The translations under genes and the position numbers were made by a program. A stretch of 49,697 bases of DNA from an uncultured Clostridia bacterium (GTDB taxonomy: Bacteria; Bacillota; Clostridia; UBA1381): assembly GCA_934454215.1 (NCBI GenBank), contig CAKSGG010000011.1, forward strand, positions 1-49,697. The letters run 5' to 3'. The first letter of the stretch is position 1. The number at the start of each line of letters is the position of its first letter. This document shows, piece after piece, positions 15,653 through 23,997 of the stretch. Under the pieces are notes generated by a model. The model made no database searches. It had not been told where the DNA came from and was given only the letters and a program-made list of their open reading frames with translations.

Positions 15653-17509
15653 TTAGTTATTCTCTTCTGTTCCTGTTGCTACCCATTCTTTTTCAAGATT
15701 TACCCAGTCAGGATTCTCTTTTAGAGCAGTCCACTTTTCGTCCAGCTTACCTTCTTCACGCTCAAAGTCATGCGTCATAGTAGCCTCAAATACATCTGTA
15801 TAATACCAAGCGTCAGCCGCATTATCGCTCCAGTTCTTTTCAACAGCCTCAGGCAATAGATTTTCAGCAGTTACGCTTCTGTTCAGGATTGTATTAACAA
15901 TCTTCATAACTTCACATCTCTTAATCTTGTCATCAGGCTTGAATGTACCGTCGCTGTAACCGTCAATCAGTCTGTAGAATACAGCCTGATTTATATACTG
16001 CTTAGCCCAGTGATTTGTTACATCACGGAAGTTTGCATCTGACGCAACAACATCATCATAGAACTTAGTTGCCAAAGTTACAAACTCAGCTCTTGTAATT
16101 GCCTCGCCCGGCTTAAATGAGCTATCCTCATAACCATTTATATATCCGCCGTTCTCAAGCGTTGAAATAGCATTATTTGACCATCTATCACTGTCAACGT
16201 CAGTCAGCTTATTCATCTTTGCAAACATCTTAGCTCTTGACTCATCTGTCAGCAGACGGAAGAATATTGTTGCAACTTCTTCTCTTGAAATATTATTCTC
16301 AGGTCTTACATCACCTTCAGGATAACCTATGATATAAGCATAGTGGTCTGTTGAATTAAATATTTCGGGAGCCTTTACTATATCCGTAGGCGCATATGTC
16401 GGTGTCAATGTCGGCGTCGCTGTAGGCTCAGCCGTAGGTGTTGCTGTAGGTTCGGCACTCGGTGTCGCTGTAGGTGTTACAGGAACCGGGTAACCGCCTC
16501 CACCTCCACCTGAACCCATTGTTGTAATCTTAACCTCAGCCGAAATCTCATTTGCATCATCATATTCTGTTCCGTTTGTCTTATCCTGCTTTGCTTCATA
16601 TGTGATATAAGCAATCTCAGCAGCAGGATTATCAACATATATCGGAGTGAAACCTGTAACAGTACCAATCAGCTTATATGTCTTTGACGAATTGTATGAT
16701 GAAGGACCTTTTGCCGTAATATTATCACATTCAAGAACAAGATTATAATTCAATGCTTTGCTTAATGCCTTGCTTGATGTCTTGCCCTCAGTAGCAACCG
16801 TTATAACAAGCTTATCGCCGTTTGCGCTTGCTGTTCTGCTCTTTTCAACATAAACAAGCTTGCCGTTCTCTGTATCGGTTTCATCGCCCGTAATTACAAG
16901 CTTACCGTCTGCGTCGGGAGAAATCACATCGTTTGAATCATCCTTATTCACAGCAGTAAAACCATACATATTTCCGCCTGTAATATCAGCATTTGCTATT
17001 GTCATACCGTTAGGATTTTCTACAGTTATTTCAAATTCGGCACCGCTTATATAGCTTTCTTCAAGCTGTTTCTGCAATGCAGCCTTTCTTGCACCGCCGT
17101 CGGTATCGGCCGCACACTCTGCCGATATAACTCCGCCCGCAAGTCCTGTTACCTTTGTATATTCATCCATAACGCTGCTCATTCTAAGCTCCGTTTTATA
17201 GTTAAATACCATGGTCTTGCTAAGCTCTCTGCTTGCCGAATATGTATTATCCGACACCTTGTCGCGCCAATCGGCTCTGTCATTCTTTTTTGCTTTCATA
17301 TCAGCATTAACCGCAATAGCAGCTTTGTTTTCAATTCTGTTGCCTGAACTCCAAACATACGAATCATTGCTGCCCTCCGCAAGCCATACTTCAGCCCATT
17401 CCTTAAGGACATCGTTAAGGCTTGTGCCAACTGCATTTACCATTGTCGCAGGTAACATAGATACCGAAACTGCAACAGCGGAAATCAATGCCGTCATCTT
17501 TTTGTTCAT
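15653..17509 (-). CDS. Secreted S-layer-homology domain protein
   Basis: 618 residues, exported and probably bound to secondary cell-wall polymer. A signal peptide (MNKKMTALISAVAVS...NAVG, about residues 1-28) is followed by a region of about 310 residues that I do not recognise (Lys/Ser/Thr-rich, beta-type patterns), a glycine run, a Pro-Thr-Ala linker with an eight-residue repeat (about 343-374), and three C-terminal SLH motifs (ITRAEFVTLATKFYDD, HWAKQYINQAVFYRLIDGY, DGTFKPDDKIKRCEVMKI). I chose ATG 17509, nine bases after AAGGAG; an in-frame TTG at 17533 is less likely. A perfect-consensus promoter and flanking terminators make it a strongly expressed single-gene unit, so it may be a major surface-layer protein; that is inference. 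Confidence 0.88.
   Translation of the reverse strand: MNKKMTALISAVAVSVSMLPATMVNAVGTSLNDVLKEWAEVWLAEGSNDSYVWSSGNRIENKAAIAVNADMKAKKNDRADWRDKVSDNTYSASRELSKTMVFNYKTELRMSSVMDEYTKVTGLAGGVISAECAADTDGGARKAALQKQLEESYISGAEFEITVENPNGMTIANADITGGNMYGFTAVNKDDSNDVISPDADGKLVITGDETDTENGKLVYVEKSRTASANGDKLVITVATEGKTSSKALSKALNYNLVLECDNITAKGPSSYNSSKTYKLIGTVTGFTPIYVDNPAAEIAYITYEAKQDKTNGTEYDDANEISAEVKITTMGSGGGGGGYPVPVTPTATPSAEPTATPTAEPTATPTLTPTYAPTDIVKAPEIFNSTDHYAYIIGYPEGDVRPENNISREEVATIFFRLLTDESRAKMFAKMNKLTDVDSDRWSNNAISTLENGGYINGYEDSSFKPGEAITRAEFVTLATKFYDDVVASDANFRDVTNHWAKQYINQAVFYRLIDGYSDGTFKPDDKIKRCEVMKIVNTILNRSVTAENLLPEAVEKNWSDNAADAWYYTDVFEATMTHDFEREEGKLDEKWTALKENPDWVNLEKEWVATGTEENN
16386..16482 (-). repeat. 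24-base coding tandem repeat (Pro-Thr-Ala linker)
   Basis: About three units of 24 bases, slightly degenerate, encode TPTATPSA, EPTATPTA and EPTATPTL between the N-terminal region and the SLH domains. Such linkers are flexible and often glycosylated; copy number may vary between strains. Confidence 0.7.
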
Positions 17510-17551
17510 ATAACTCAACTCCTTATCTCGCAATCATTTAAATATATTGTA

Positions 17552-17580
17552 ATTATATAACACTTTTGCCGTATTGTCAA
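17552..17580 (-). promoter_or_regulatory. Perfect-consensus sigma-A promoter of the SLH gene
   Basis: Minus strand TTGACA, 17-base spacer, TATAAT: an exact match to consensus, 43 bases upstream of the chosen ATG. Predicts high expression. Confidence 0.87.
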
Positions 17581-17598
17581 GCCTTTTAATAAATTTTC

Positions 17599-17622
17599 TT
17601 AAATAAGATTTTCTTTATTTAA
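17599..17622. promoter_or_regulatory. AT-rich inverted repeat upstream of the SLH promoter
   Basis: TTAAATAA and TTATTTAA separated by eight bases, about 20 bases upstream of the SLH -35 box in the 324-base SLH-GH30 divergent region. It could be an operator, but AT-rich inverted repeats arise easily by chance. Apart from the two promoters nothing else was recognised in this gap. Confidence 0.25.
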
Positions 17623-17753
17623 TAACACAAACAGTAAATTTCAAGGTGTTCAGATATATAATCGAAATAATGAAGTTTTACATAAAAAATCATACAAGGC
17701 ATCGGTATTTTTATCGTCTGCTTTATTTTTTTTATATTTATAGCTTTTGGGGG

Positions 17754-17784
17754 TTGCATTTCGGGCAGCACTATGGTATAATTC
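17754..17784 (+). promoter_or_regulatory. Extended -10 promoter of GH30-GH2
   Basis: TATAAT at 17779-17784 preceded by TGG (extended -10); TTGCAT lies 19 bases upstream, longer than the optimal 17. About 50 bases upstream of the GH30 start. Confidence 0.55.
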
Positions 17785-17833
17785 CATTCGTAAAATCTCA
17801 CAAAACATATAAGCAGAAAAGGACTGATGAATT

Positions 17834-19186
17834 ATGAAACCGATAATTTACACGACTGACGAAAAAACCTTTTTCAGAAAAAAAGAACTTTTTTATAATA
17901 ATCAAAAAATGGACTTCGGCTGTAATGTTGTTGCCTCAGATACTCCGTCAAATGAAAATTTCGGCGGCTTTGGGGTTGCGCTTACCGGAAGTTCGTGCTA
18001 TGAGCTGTCGATAATGCCGGAGGATTTGCGTAACAACTTCCTTGATGATATTTACGGCAAGAATGGATTGGGGCTGTCTATCGGCAGAATTTCAATCGGC
18101 TCATGCGACTATTCCACAAATGTTTATTCCTACTGTGACAAAAAGGACGATATTGCGCTTGAAAGCTTTTCCTTGGGACAGGATATGGATTTTATAGTTC
18201 CTATGGTAAAAGAGGTAATGCGGCATAACCCGGATATAAAGATATTTGCGTCACCATGGAGCCCGCCCGGCTGGATGAAAACAAGCGGCACAATGTATTT
18301 GGGTTATATGCGCCGTGAATACATAGACTGCTATGCCGATTATTTTATAAAATTTCTTGATGCCTATAAGGCAGAGGGTATTCCGATTTATGCCGTAACT
18401 CCGCAAAACGAGCCGGAAGTTCAGCAGGCAGGAAAATCCGTTGCGTGCATATGGCATCCGGATATAGAGAGTGAATTTGTAAGTGTGCTTCGTTCAAAGC
18501 TTCGTGCAAGAGGTATGGACACCGAAATATGGCTCTACGATCATTGTTTTATCGGATGGGCAAGAGTGCTTGAACAACTGCGCCATTCGCCGCAGCTTAT
18601 AAATGATTGTAATGCCATTGCTTTTCATTATTATGAGGGCAATGTAGGAATGGTAAATAATATAAAAAAGGAATATCCCCAAATCCGCTGGAACTTTACC
18701 GAGGGCGGTCCCCGTCTTTTCGATAACTACGGCACGGACTGGTGTAAATGGTCTGTTACCATGTCGGCGGCACTCTCGGCAGGGTGTGATACTTTCTCGG
18801 GTTGGAATTTGCTGCTTGATGAGTGCGGCGGACCTAACATAGGACCGTTCTCCTGTGCCGGTCTTGCAACGCTTAACTCTCAGACTAATGAGCTTACCTA
18901 CAGCGGACAATACCGTGCGTTCAAGCATTTTTCAACCTTTATTAAGCGCGGCGCAAAAATATATCCTATCGGAACGGAAAACTGCAATGACAGTTGTCTT
19001 GCCGAATATCCGAAAGAGCTAAAACCGATAAAAGGAGTGTTTGCTGTCAACACAGACGGCTCAAAGGTTCTTCAGCTCATAAATGAAAATAAAGATAAAA
19101 TTCAGGCACAATATTTTTATGACGAAAAATGGTGGTATATTGAGCTTATGCCGAACTCGGTTGCAAGTGTCGTTTTTGAAAAATAA
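17834..19186 (+). CDS. Glycoside hydrolase family 30 protein
   Basis: 450 residues, clan GH-A. GH30 members cleave beta-linked sugars (glucosylceramide, beta-1,6-glucan, beta-xylose, beta-fucose); the substrate here is unknown. Recognisable blocks: FGGFGVALTGSSC near residues 43-55, SPWSPPGWMKT (140-150), acid/base Glu193 in TPQNEPE, HYYEGN (265-270), nucleophile Glu290 in NFTEGGPR, and the small C-terminal beta domain. No signal peptide, so probably cytoplasmic, acting on imported oligosaccharides. ATG 17834 with AAAGGA upstream. GH2 follows 92 bases later and is probably cotranscribed. Confidence 0.9.
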   Translation: MKPIIYTTDEKTFFRKKELFYNNQKMDFGCNVVASDTPSNENFGGFGVALTGSSCYELSIMPEDLRNNFLDDIYGKNGLGLSIGRISIGSCDYSTNVYSYCDKKDDIALESFSLGQDMDFIVPMVKEVMRHNPDIKIFASPWSPPGWMKTSGTMYLGYMRREYIDCYADYFIKFLDAYKAEGIPIYAVTPQNEPEVQQAGKSVACIWHPDIESEFVSVLRSKLRARGMDTEIWLYDHCFIGWARVLEQLRHSPQLINDCNAIAFHYYEGNVGMVNNIKKEYPQIRWNFTEGGPRLFDNYGTDWCKWSVTMSAALSAGCDTFSGWNLLLDECGGPNIGPFSCAGLATLNSQTNELTYSGQYRAFKHFSTFIKRGAKIYPIGTENCNDSCLAEYPKELKPIKGVFAVNTDGSKVLQLINENKDKIQAQYFYDEKWWYIELMPNSVASVVFEK

Positions 19187-19221
19187 AAAATCTTAGTAAA
19201 AAAATAGGAACAATTATGCAG

Positions 19222-19251
19222 GTGTAAATCGTGACACAACAAATTTTACAC
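19222..19251. promoter_or_regulatory. Inverted repeat upstream of GH2
   Basis: GTGTAAA and TTTACAC separated by 16 bases in the 92-base GH30-GH2 gap. Could be an operator or an intercistronic RNA hairpin; no T tract follows. Confidence 0.3.
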
Positions 19252-19278
19252 ATGGCTGAATTTATAAGGAGCAAAAAA

Positions 19279-21603
19279 ATGAGAGAAAAAATTTTATTGG
19301 ATAAAGGCTGGAAATTTCACAGAGGTGATTTGCCGAAAAAGACAGCGCTGATGAAAGGTGTTTATTATAGGAGTGCAAAGACGGAGCGTATGGTTTTGGG
19401 TCCTGCGGCATATTTGACAAAAGACGACTCGGATTCATATGAGCTTGATGAAATGTGCAACGAATATTGGCAAAATGTGGATTTGCCACACGATTATGTT
19501 ATAGAAGGAATTCCGAGTACGGAATATCCGCAGGCACGGGGATATTTAAAGTATGAAAATGCGTGGTACAGAAAACATTTCAATTTAAGCGAAGATGATA
19601 AGGATAAGCGCATAACTCTTTATTTTGAGGGCGCTGCAACAAATACAACCGTGTATCTGAACGGCTGTCTTATAAAGCATAATTTCTGCGGATATACGCC
19701 GTTTGAAATTGACGTTACGAGCACCGTATATTTTGACAAAGAAAACGTACTTGCAGTATATACCGACACATCGGATAACGAAGGCTGGTGGTATGAGGGC
19801 GGCGGAATATACAGACATGTGTGGCTGATTAAAACGGATAAAATCTCCGTTGATTTATGGGGAGTTTATGTAAATCCGCAAAAACATGACGACAGCTGGA
19901 CAGTGAATACGGAAACAACTATTATAAATGTTTCCGAAAATGACGCTCAAATAACGGTGAAATCGGTTATTTACGATGCTGACGGAAAAGAAACGGGCAG
20001 TGCGGAAAATATACTTGATACATATTCATGGAAAAAAAGTACGTTAAATCAGCAGATAGAGGTAAAAGAACCTCTGTTATGGGATATTGACAGCCCGAAT
20101 TTGTATACCATGACCACATATGTGTATAAAAACGGCAGGGAGATTGATAAAACAGAATCAAGGTTTGGATTCAGAACATTCCGTTTTGACGCCGAAAAGG
20201 GATTTTTCTTAAACGGCAGAAACGTAAAAATCAAAGGTGTGTGCAGTCATCAGGACTACGGACTGACAGGCAGGGCAATACCCGATAATCTTCATCATTA
20301 CAGAGCGGAGCTTATAAAGGAAATGGGTGCAAACGGATACAGAACCTCGCATTATCCTCATGCTGAGGCGATGATGGACGCACTTGACGAGCTGGGAATA
20401 GTTGTAATGGACGAAACACGCTGGTACGAAGCAACGGACGAGGGAAAGGAACAGCTTGCGGCGCTCATAAAGCGCGACAGAAATCACCCGTCTGTCATTT
20501 TGTGGTCGGTAGGAAATGAGGAACCTAAACATCTGACCGAGCAGGGAAGAAGAATTGCTCAGGAGTTAAAAGCGCTTGTGCTGAATTATGATAAATCAAG
20601 ACCGATAACAACGGCTGTTTCCAATAATCCGATTGAAGCAACCGTTTTTGACACGGTTGATGTTATAGGTATTAATTACAACCTTAACCAATACGATGAA
20701 CTGCATAAAAAATATCCCGAAAAACCGTTTATATCAAGCGAATGCTGTGCAACGGGAACGACACGGGGCTGGTATAAAGACGACAATTCGGCAAGAGCAT
20801 TTTTGAGCGCATATGATAAGGATACGACAAACTGGTTTATGTCACGTGAAAAAACGTGGAAATTTATTATGGAACGCAAATGGGCAGCAGGAGCGTTTCA
20901 GTGGATTGCCTTTGAACACAGAGGCGAATGTGTATGGCCGAGACTTTGCTCGCAGGCGGGTGCGATAGACTTGTATCTGCAAAAGAAAGACGCATTCTAT
21001 CAAAATCAGTCTCACTGGCTTGAAACACCGATGATACATTTGATGCCGCACTGGAATCATGAAGGCTTGGAGGGCGAAGAAATTCTTGTGCGCACATATA
21101 CCAATTGCGAAGAGGCCGAACTGTTTTTAAACGGCAGGAGCTTAGGTGTTAAAAAAATTGAGCGTTTCGGTCATGCGGACTGGAATGTTAAATATGAAAA
21201 GGGTGTTCTTGAGGCAGTCGGCAGAAACGGCGGAAAAGATATTGTCCGTGACAGTGTACAAACAAGCGGACACGCTGTTGCTCTTAAGCTTAAACAGGAT
21301 AACAGAATATATTCGGCAAACGGGCAGGATTTACTGCTGTTCACCTGCTATTGCGTAGATGAAAACGGAATTTTTGTACCCGATGCAGAGCCGTTTGTAA
21401 AGTTTGACGTCAATCGTTTCGGAAAGCTTGCGGGAACAGGCTCGGATATAACGGACCATGTACCGCCCATGTTCGGGGACAGAAAAATGCGTGCCGGACT
21501 TTGCTCGGTCGCTGTGAAAGCGGGCGAAGAAAAGGGCTGCATAAAATTATACGCCTCGGCGGAAAATCTTAAAAATGCAATGATTTCAGTGGAAATCGAA
21601 TAA
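19279..21603 (+). CDS. Glycoside hydrolase family 2 protein
   Basis: 774 residues with GH2 architecture: N-terminal sugar-binding jelly-roll (LPHDYVIEG, WYRKHF, YFEGAATNTTVYLNG), Ig-like sandwich, TIM barrel, and C-terminal beta domains (EAELFLNGRSLG, DGNGI-like). GH2 includes beta-galactosidases, beta-mannosidases and beta-glucuronidases; specificity not assignable here. Catalytic acid/base Glu414 in WSVGNEEP and probable nucleophile Glu488 in PFISSECCATG; RTSHYPH (355-361) is typical. ATG 19279 has AAGGA eight bases upstream; the longer in-frame GTG start at 19231 lacks one. No signal peptide, so cytoplasmic. Likely cotranscribed with GH30 and ended by the terminator at 21660. Confidence 0.93.
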   Translation: MREKILLDKGWKFHRGDLPKKTALMKGVYYRSAKTERMVLGPAAYLTKDDSDSYELDEMCNEYWQNVDLPHDYVIEGIPSTEYPQARGYLKYENAWYRKHFNLSEDDKDKRITLYFEGAATNTTVYLNGCLIKHNFCGYTPFEIDVTSTVYFDKENVLAVYTDTSDNEGWWYEGGGIYRHVWLIKTDKISVDLWGVYVNPQKHDDSWTVNTETTIINVSENDAQITVKSVIYDADGKETGSAENILDTYSWKKSTLNQQIEVKEPLLWDIDSPNLYTMTTYVYKNGREIDKTESRFGFRTFRFDAEKGFFLNGRNVKIKGVCSHQDYGLTGRAIPDNLHHYRAELIKEMGANGYRTSHYPHAEAMMDALDELGIVVMDETRWYEATDEGKEQLAALIKRDRNHPSVILWSVGNEEPKHLTEQGRRIAQELKALVLNYDKSRPITTAVSNNPIEATVFDTVDVIGINYNLNQYDELHKKYPEKPFISSECCATGTTRGWYKDDNSARAFLSAYDKDTTNWFMSREKTWKFIMERKWAAGAFQWIAFEHRGECVWPRLCSQAGAIDLYLQKKDAFYQNQSHWLETPMIHLMPHWNHEGLEGEEILVRTYTNCEEAELFLNGRSLGVKKIERFGHADWNVKYEKGVLEAVGRNGGKDIVRDSVQTSGHAVALKLKQDNRIYSANGQDLLLFTCYCVDENGIFVPDAEPFVKFDVNRFGKLAGTGSDITDHVPPMFGDRKMRAGLCSVAVKAGEEKGCIKLYASAENLKNAMISVEIE

Positions 21604-21659
21604 CAAAAACATATTGTATTTTTACCGAATTTATAAAAAATATTAAAAAATCTTGATAA

Positions 21660-21695
21660 AAAAAGCCTTTGTATCCTCAAAAACAAAGGCTTTTT
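21660..21695. terminator. Bidirectional terminator between GH2 and the GH101-like gene
   Basis: AAAAAGCCTTTGT pairs perfectly with ACAAAGGCTTTTT around a ten-base loop. Convergent genes end on both sides (GH2 at 21603, GH101-like at 21739), and each strand has a T tract. Confidence 0.85.
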
Positions 21696-21738
21696 ATTAT
21701 TTTATCTATATATCATCTTTATATGTTTTCGGCATATT

Positions 21739-23997
21739 TTATGCCTTCAATATTATCCTGAACGGAGCGGCTTTTTTGCAGTCAGCCTCCAAATATCCAT
21801 CAGCTTTATATGTAAGCTCGTTTCCGTCAAAATCAACTATCCTTTCAATTGAATCTCCGAAAATATTCTTAACATTAAATTCGCCCGTTTCGCTGTAGCA
21901 AAGGTATTCGTTTTCCTTATAGCCGTTGACCGTTGTTACGCCGTTCTTCGTAAGATATTCACCCTTATATCTGACCTCAACAGTATCATTTATTTCATCA
22001 AAAACCACTGCGCTGTTATTTGAATATGTAATATTATGCACTCCGTCCTTAAAGCTGTAGTCCTCTATAAATTCATTGCACAGCATACCTATCGGCAAGG
22101 TTCTCGTAAAGAATATTCTTTGGAAAATTTCTTTATCGTCTATATGCTCCGGCGCTATATTTCCGCCGAAAATAACGCCTGTTCTTCCTCTTTCCGAGTA
22201 CGGAACCAAGCCGTGATAAATCATTGCCGTAAGCGGTATTGCTTTCTCGTCCGTAAACAGCATATTATTGTTTGCGTTAAGTCTCCATGCGTATCCTATT
22301 TTCCCTGCAAAAGGGTGCGTTACTCCCTCGCTTGTCACGGTTATTCCGTATTTTTCAAACTCATCTATAACCTTGTATTTATATTCAAGCGTTTCCTGTG
22401 CCGCCGATTTTATATTTTTATCGAAATCGTACCGTCTTACCTCCTGGCTGAGTACGTCAATATGATAGCTTTTATCAAGCGGCAGCAGCTCTGTAGTTTT
22501 TCTCACACGCTCCTGCATCTTTTTCGTTTTGAAATATTTCGGGAAGCTTGTCATAACGCTTACTCCCGAAGTCCATATCCATGACGAATAATATTTGCCG
22601 TTTGCTCCCGTCGCCGCAATATCGCTGTCAAAGTAACCGTTTTCTTCATATATATCGTCATAATTATCATGGAACGTAATGCAGGCATTGTACTTTTTCG
22701 CCTCCTCAACGCACTGCTCCATTTCTCTGCGTGTTCCGACTCTTTCATTTATCGTAAATACATCGGGATAGCCCGTATCATGACCGTCGTGCTGCCATCC
22801 GCAAAGAAGCATATACTGTTTCACTCCGCCCGTAAGCTCATATATGGTTTTTACTTCCTCCAATGCGTCATTGAAGGTCTTTGCCGGTTCGCCCGGTCCC
22901 TTGCAGACATCATTGTAATAGAATACGCATCTGTCGTACATATCCGTCTTTTTCTTTATTCCCTCACGCAGCTTAGGCAAACAATTCTGCCATGTACCCC
23001 GAATATTGAAAAAATTCACCGTAGGTTTATTTATAACCTTTAATGATTCCAATTCTCCGTATGCTCTTATCCGATATGAAAGAGTAGTTCCGACCGAGCA
23101 GAAACGTCCGCCGTTTTTCTCGCATACGCTCTGATGAAGCTTTTCATCAAGATACGGCGTTTCAATCAGCACGCTGTTTTTTCCGTTTTCCAATATGGCA
23201 ATATTGCGTATAAAATACACCTGTTCATATCCCCACGGATATGAATTTTCGGGATTTATTATTCTGCCCTCGCCATACATTGTAATCATTTTGCTTTCCT
23301 CTTGACTAAACAGCGTCGGCAGCTTTAAATATAAAAATTCATATCCGTCATTTTCTTCCACATCGTCTATATAAAAGGAATTTTCGGACTGCTTTAATAC
23401 AAATGACGCATACTCCGTTGATGTCTTTTCATCTGGAGCTATCACCGACAGTATTTTTATTTCCCTGTCTGATTTTATATCCCTTATTCCCATAACAGCG
23501 TCAAAGCTGTGATTATGCGCTTTACATTCCAAATTTTCATCGGAATACGAATATGTTTTACCGTCCGAATGTTCCCTCATGAATTTTTTTGCAACATCTG
23601 CGAACGCAACATTTATATCGTCAATATAGAATTTATAATATTCATCATTGCCGGCATTGAATTTTACGGGCTGCGTCTGCCCGTTCATCATACCGACGTA
23701 TACCGACAAAGAACCGCCCCACTGGTTTTTCGGGATTTTCCACATTACCGTTGACGCCCACTTTTCGCCCTTTCTGTAATGCGCAGGCTGAGGATACATT
23801 GCCGCCGCCGCTCTGCAATACTTTGCCGCCCCTGCGTCTATTGTCATATGTCCGAAATGAAAATCGGCAAACAGCTGCACCTCTTCATCAATCGGCATAT
23901 CCTCCAGCGCCTGAAATGTACATTTAATATAAAGCGTTTCACTCGGGTAAAGATTTATTTTTGACAATTCGGTATTAACAAGTCTTATTTTACTCAT
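21739..23997 (-). CDS. Putative glycoside hydrolase, GH101/GH129- or DUF5696-like
   Basis: 752 residues, no signal peptide. N-terminal half is beta-rich (residues 1 to about 310, one or two sandwich domains); the centre looks like a TIM barrel (MLLCGWQHDGHDTGYPD, about 396-412; CITFHDNYDDIY, 439-450; YHIDVLSQEVRRYD, 511-524; ITVTSEGVTHPF, 552-563); a beta domain ends the protein. An Asp on one strand (D514) and a Glu on the next (E557) are plausible catalytic residues in the manner of GH101/GH129 endo- and exo-alpha-N-acetylgalactosaminidases, but I cannot confirm the family and DUF5696 is as likely. Its ATG overlaps the GH31 stop by eight bases (ATGAGTAA), implying translational coupling. 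Ribosome binding site AAGGGG is present. Confidence 0.6.
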   Translation of the reverse strand: MSKIRLVNTELSKINLYPSETLYIKCTFQALEDMPIDEEVQLFADFHFGHMTIDAGAAKYCRAAAAMYPQPAHYRKGEKWASTVMWKIPKNQWGGSLSVYVGMMNGQTQPVKFNAGNDEYYKFYIDDINVAFADVAKKFMREHSDGKTYSYSDENLECKAHNHSFDAVMGIRDIKSDREIKILSVIAPDEKTSTEYASFVLKQSENSFYIDDVEENDGYEFLYLKLPTLFSQEESKMITMYGEGRIINPENSYPWGYEQVYFIRNIAILENGKNSVLIETPYLDEKLHQSVCEKNGGRFCSVGTTLSYRIRAYGELESLKVINKPTVNFFNIRGTWQNCLPKLREGIKKKTDMYDRCVFYYNDVCKGPGEPAKTFNDALEEVKTIYELTGGVKQYMLLCGWQHDGHDTGYPDVFTINERVGTRREMEQCVEEAKKYNACITFHDNYDDIYEENGYFDSDIAATGANGKYYSSWIWTSGVSVMTSFPKYFKTKKMQERVRKTTELLPLDKSYHIDVLSQEVRRYDFDKNIKSAAQETLEYKYKVIDEFEKYGITVTSEGVTHPFAGKIGYAWRLNANNNMLFTDEKAIPLTAMIYHGLVPYSERGRTGVIFGGNIAPEHIDDKEIFQRIFFTRTLPIGMLCNEFIEDYSFKDGVHNITYSNNSAVVFDEINDTVEVRYKGEYLTKNGVTTVNGYKENEYLCYSETGEFNVKNIFGDSIERIVDFDGNELTYKADGYLEADCKKAAPFRIILKA

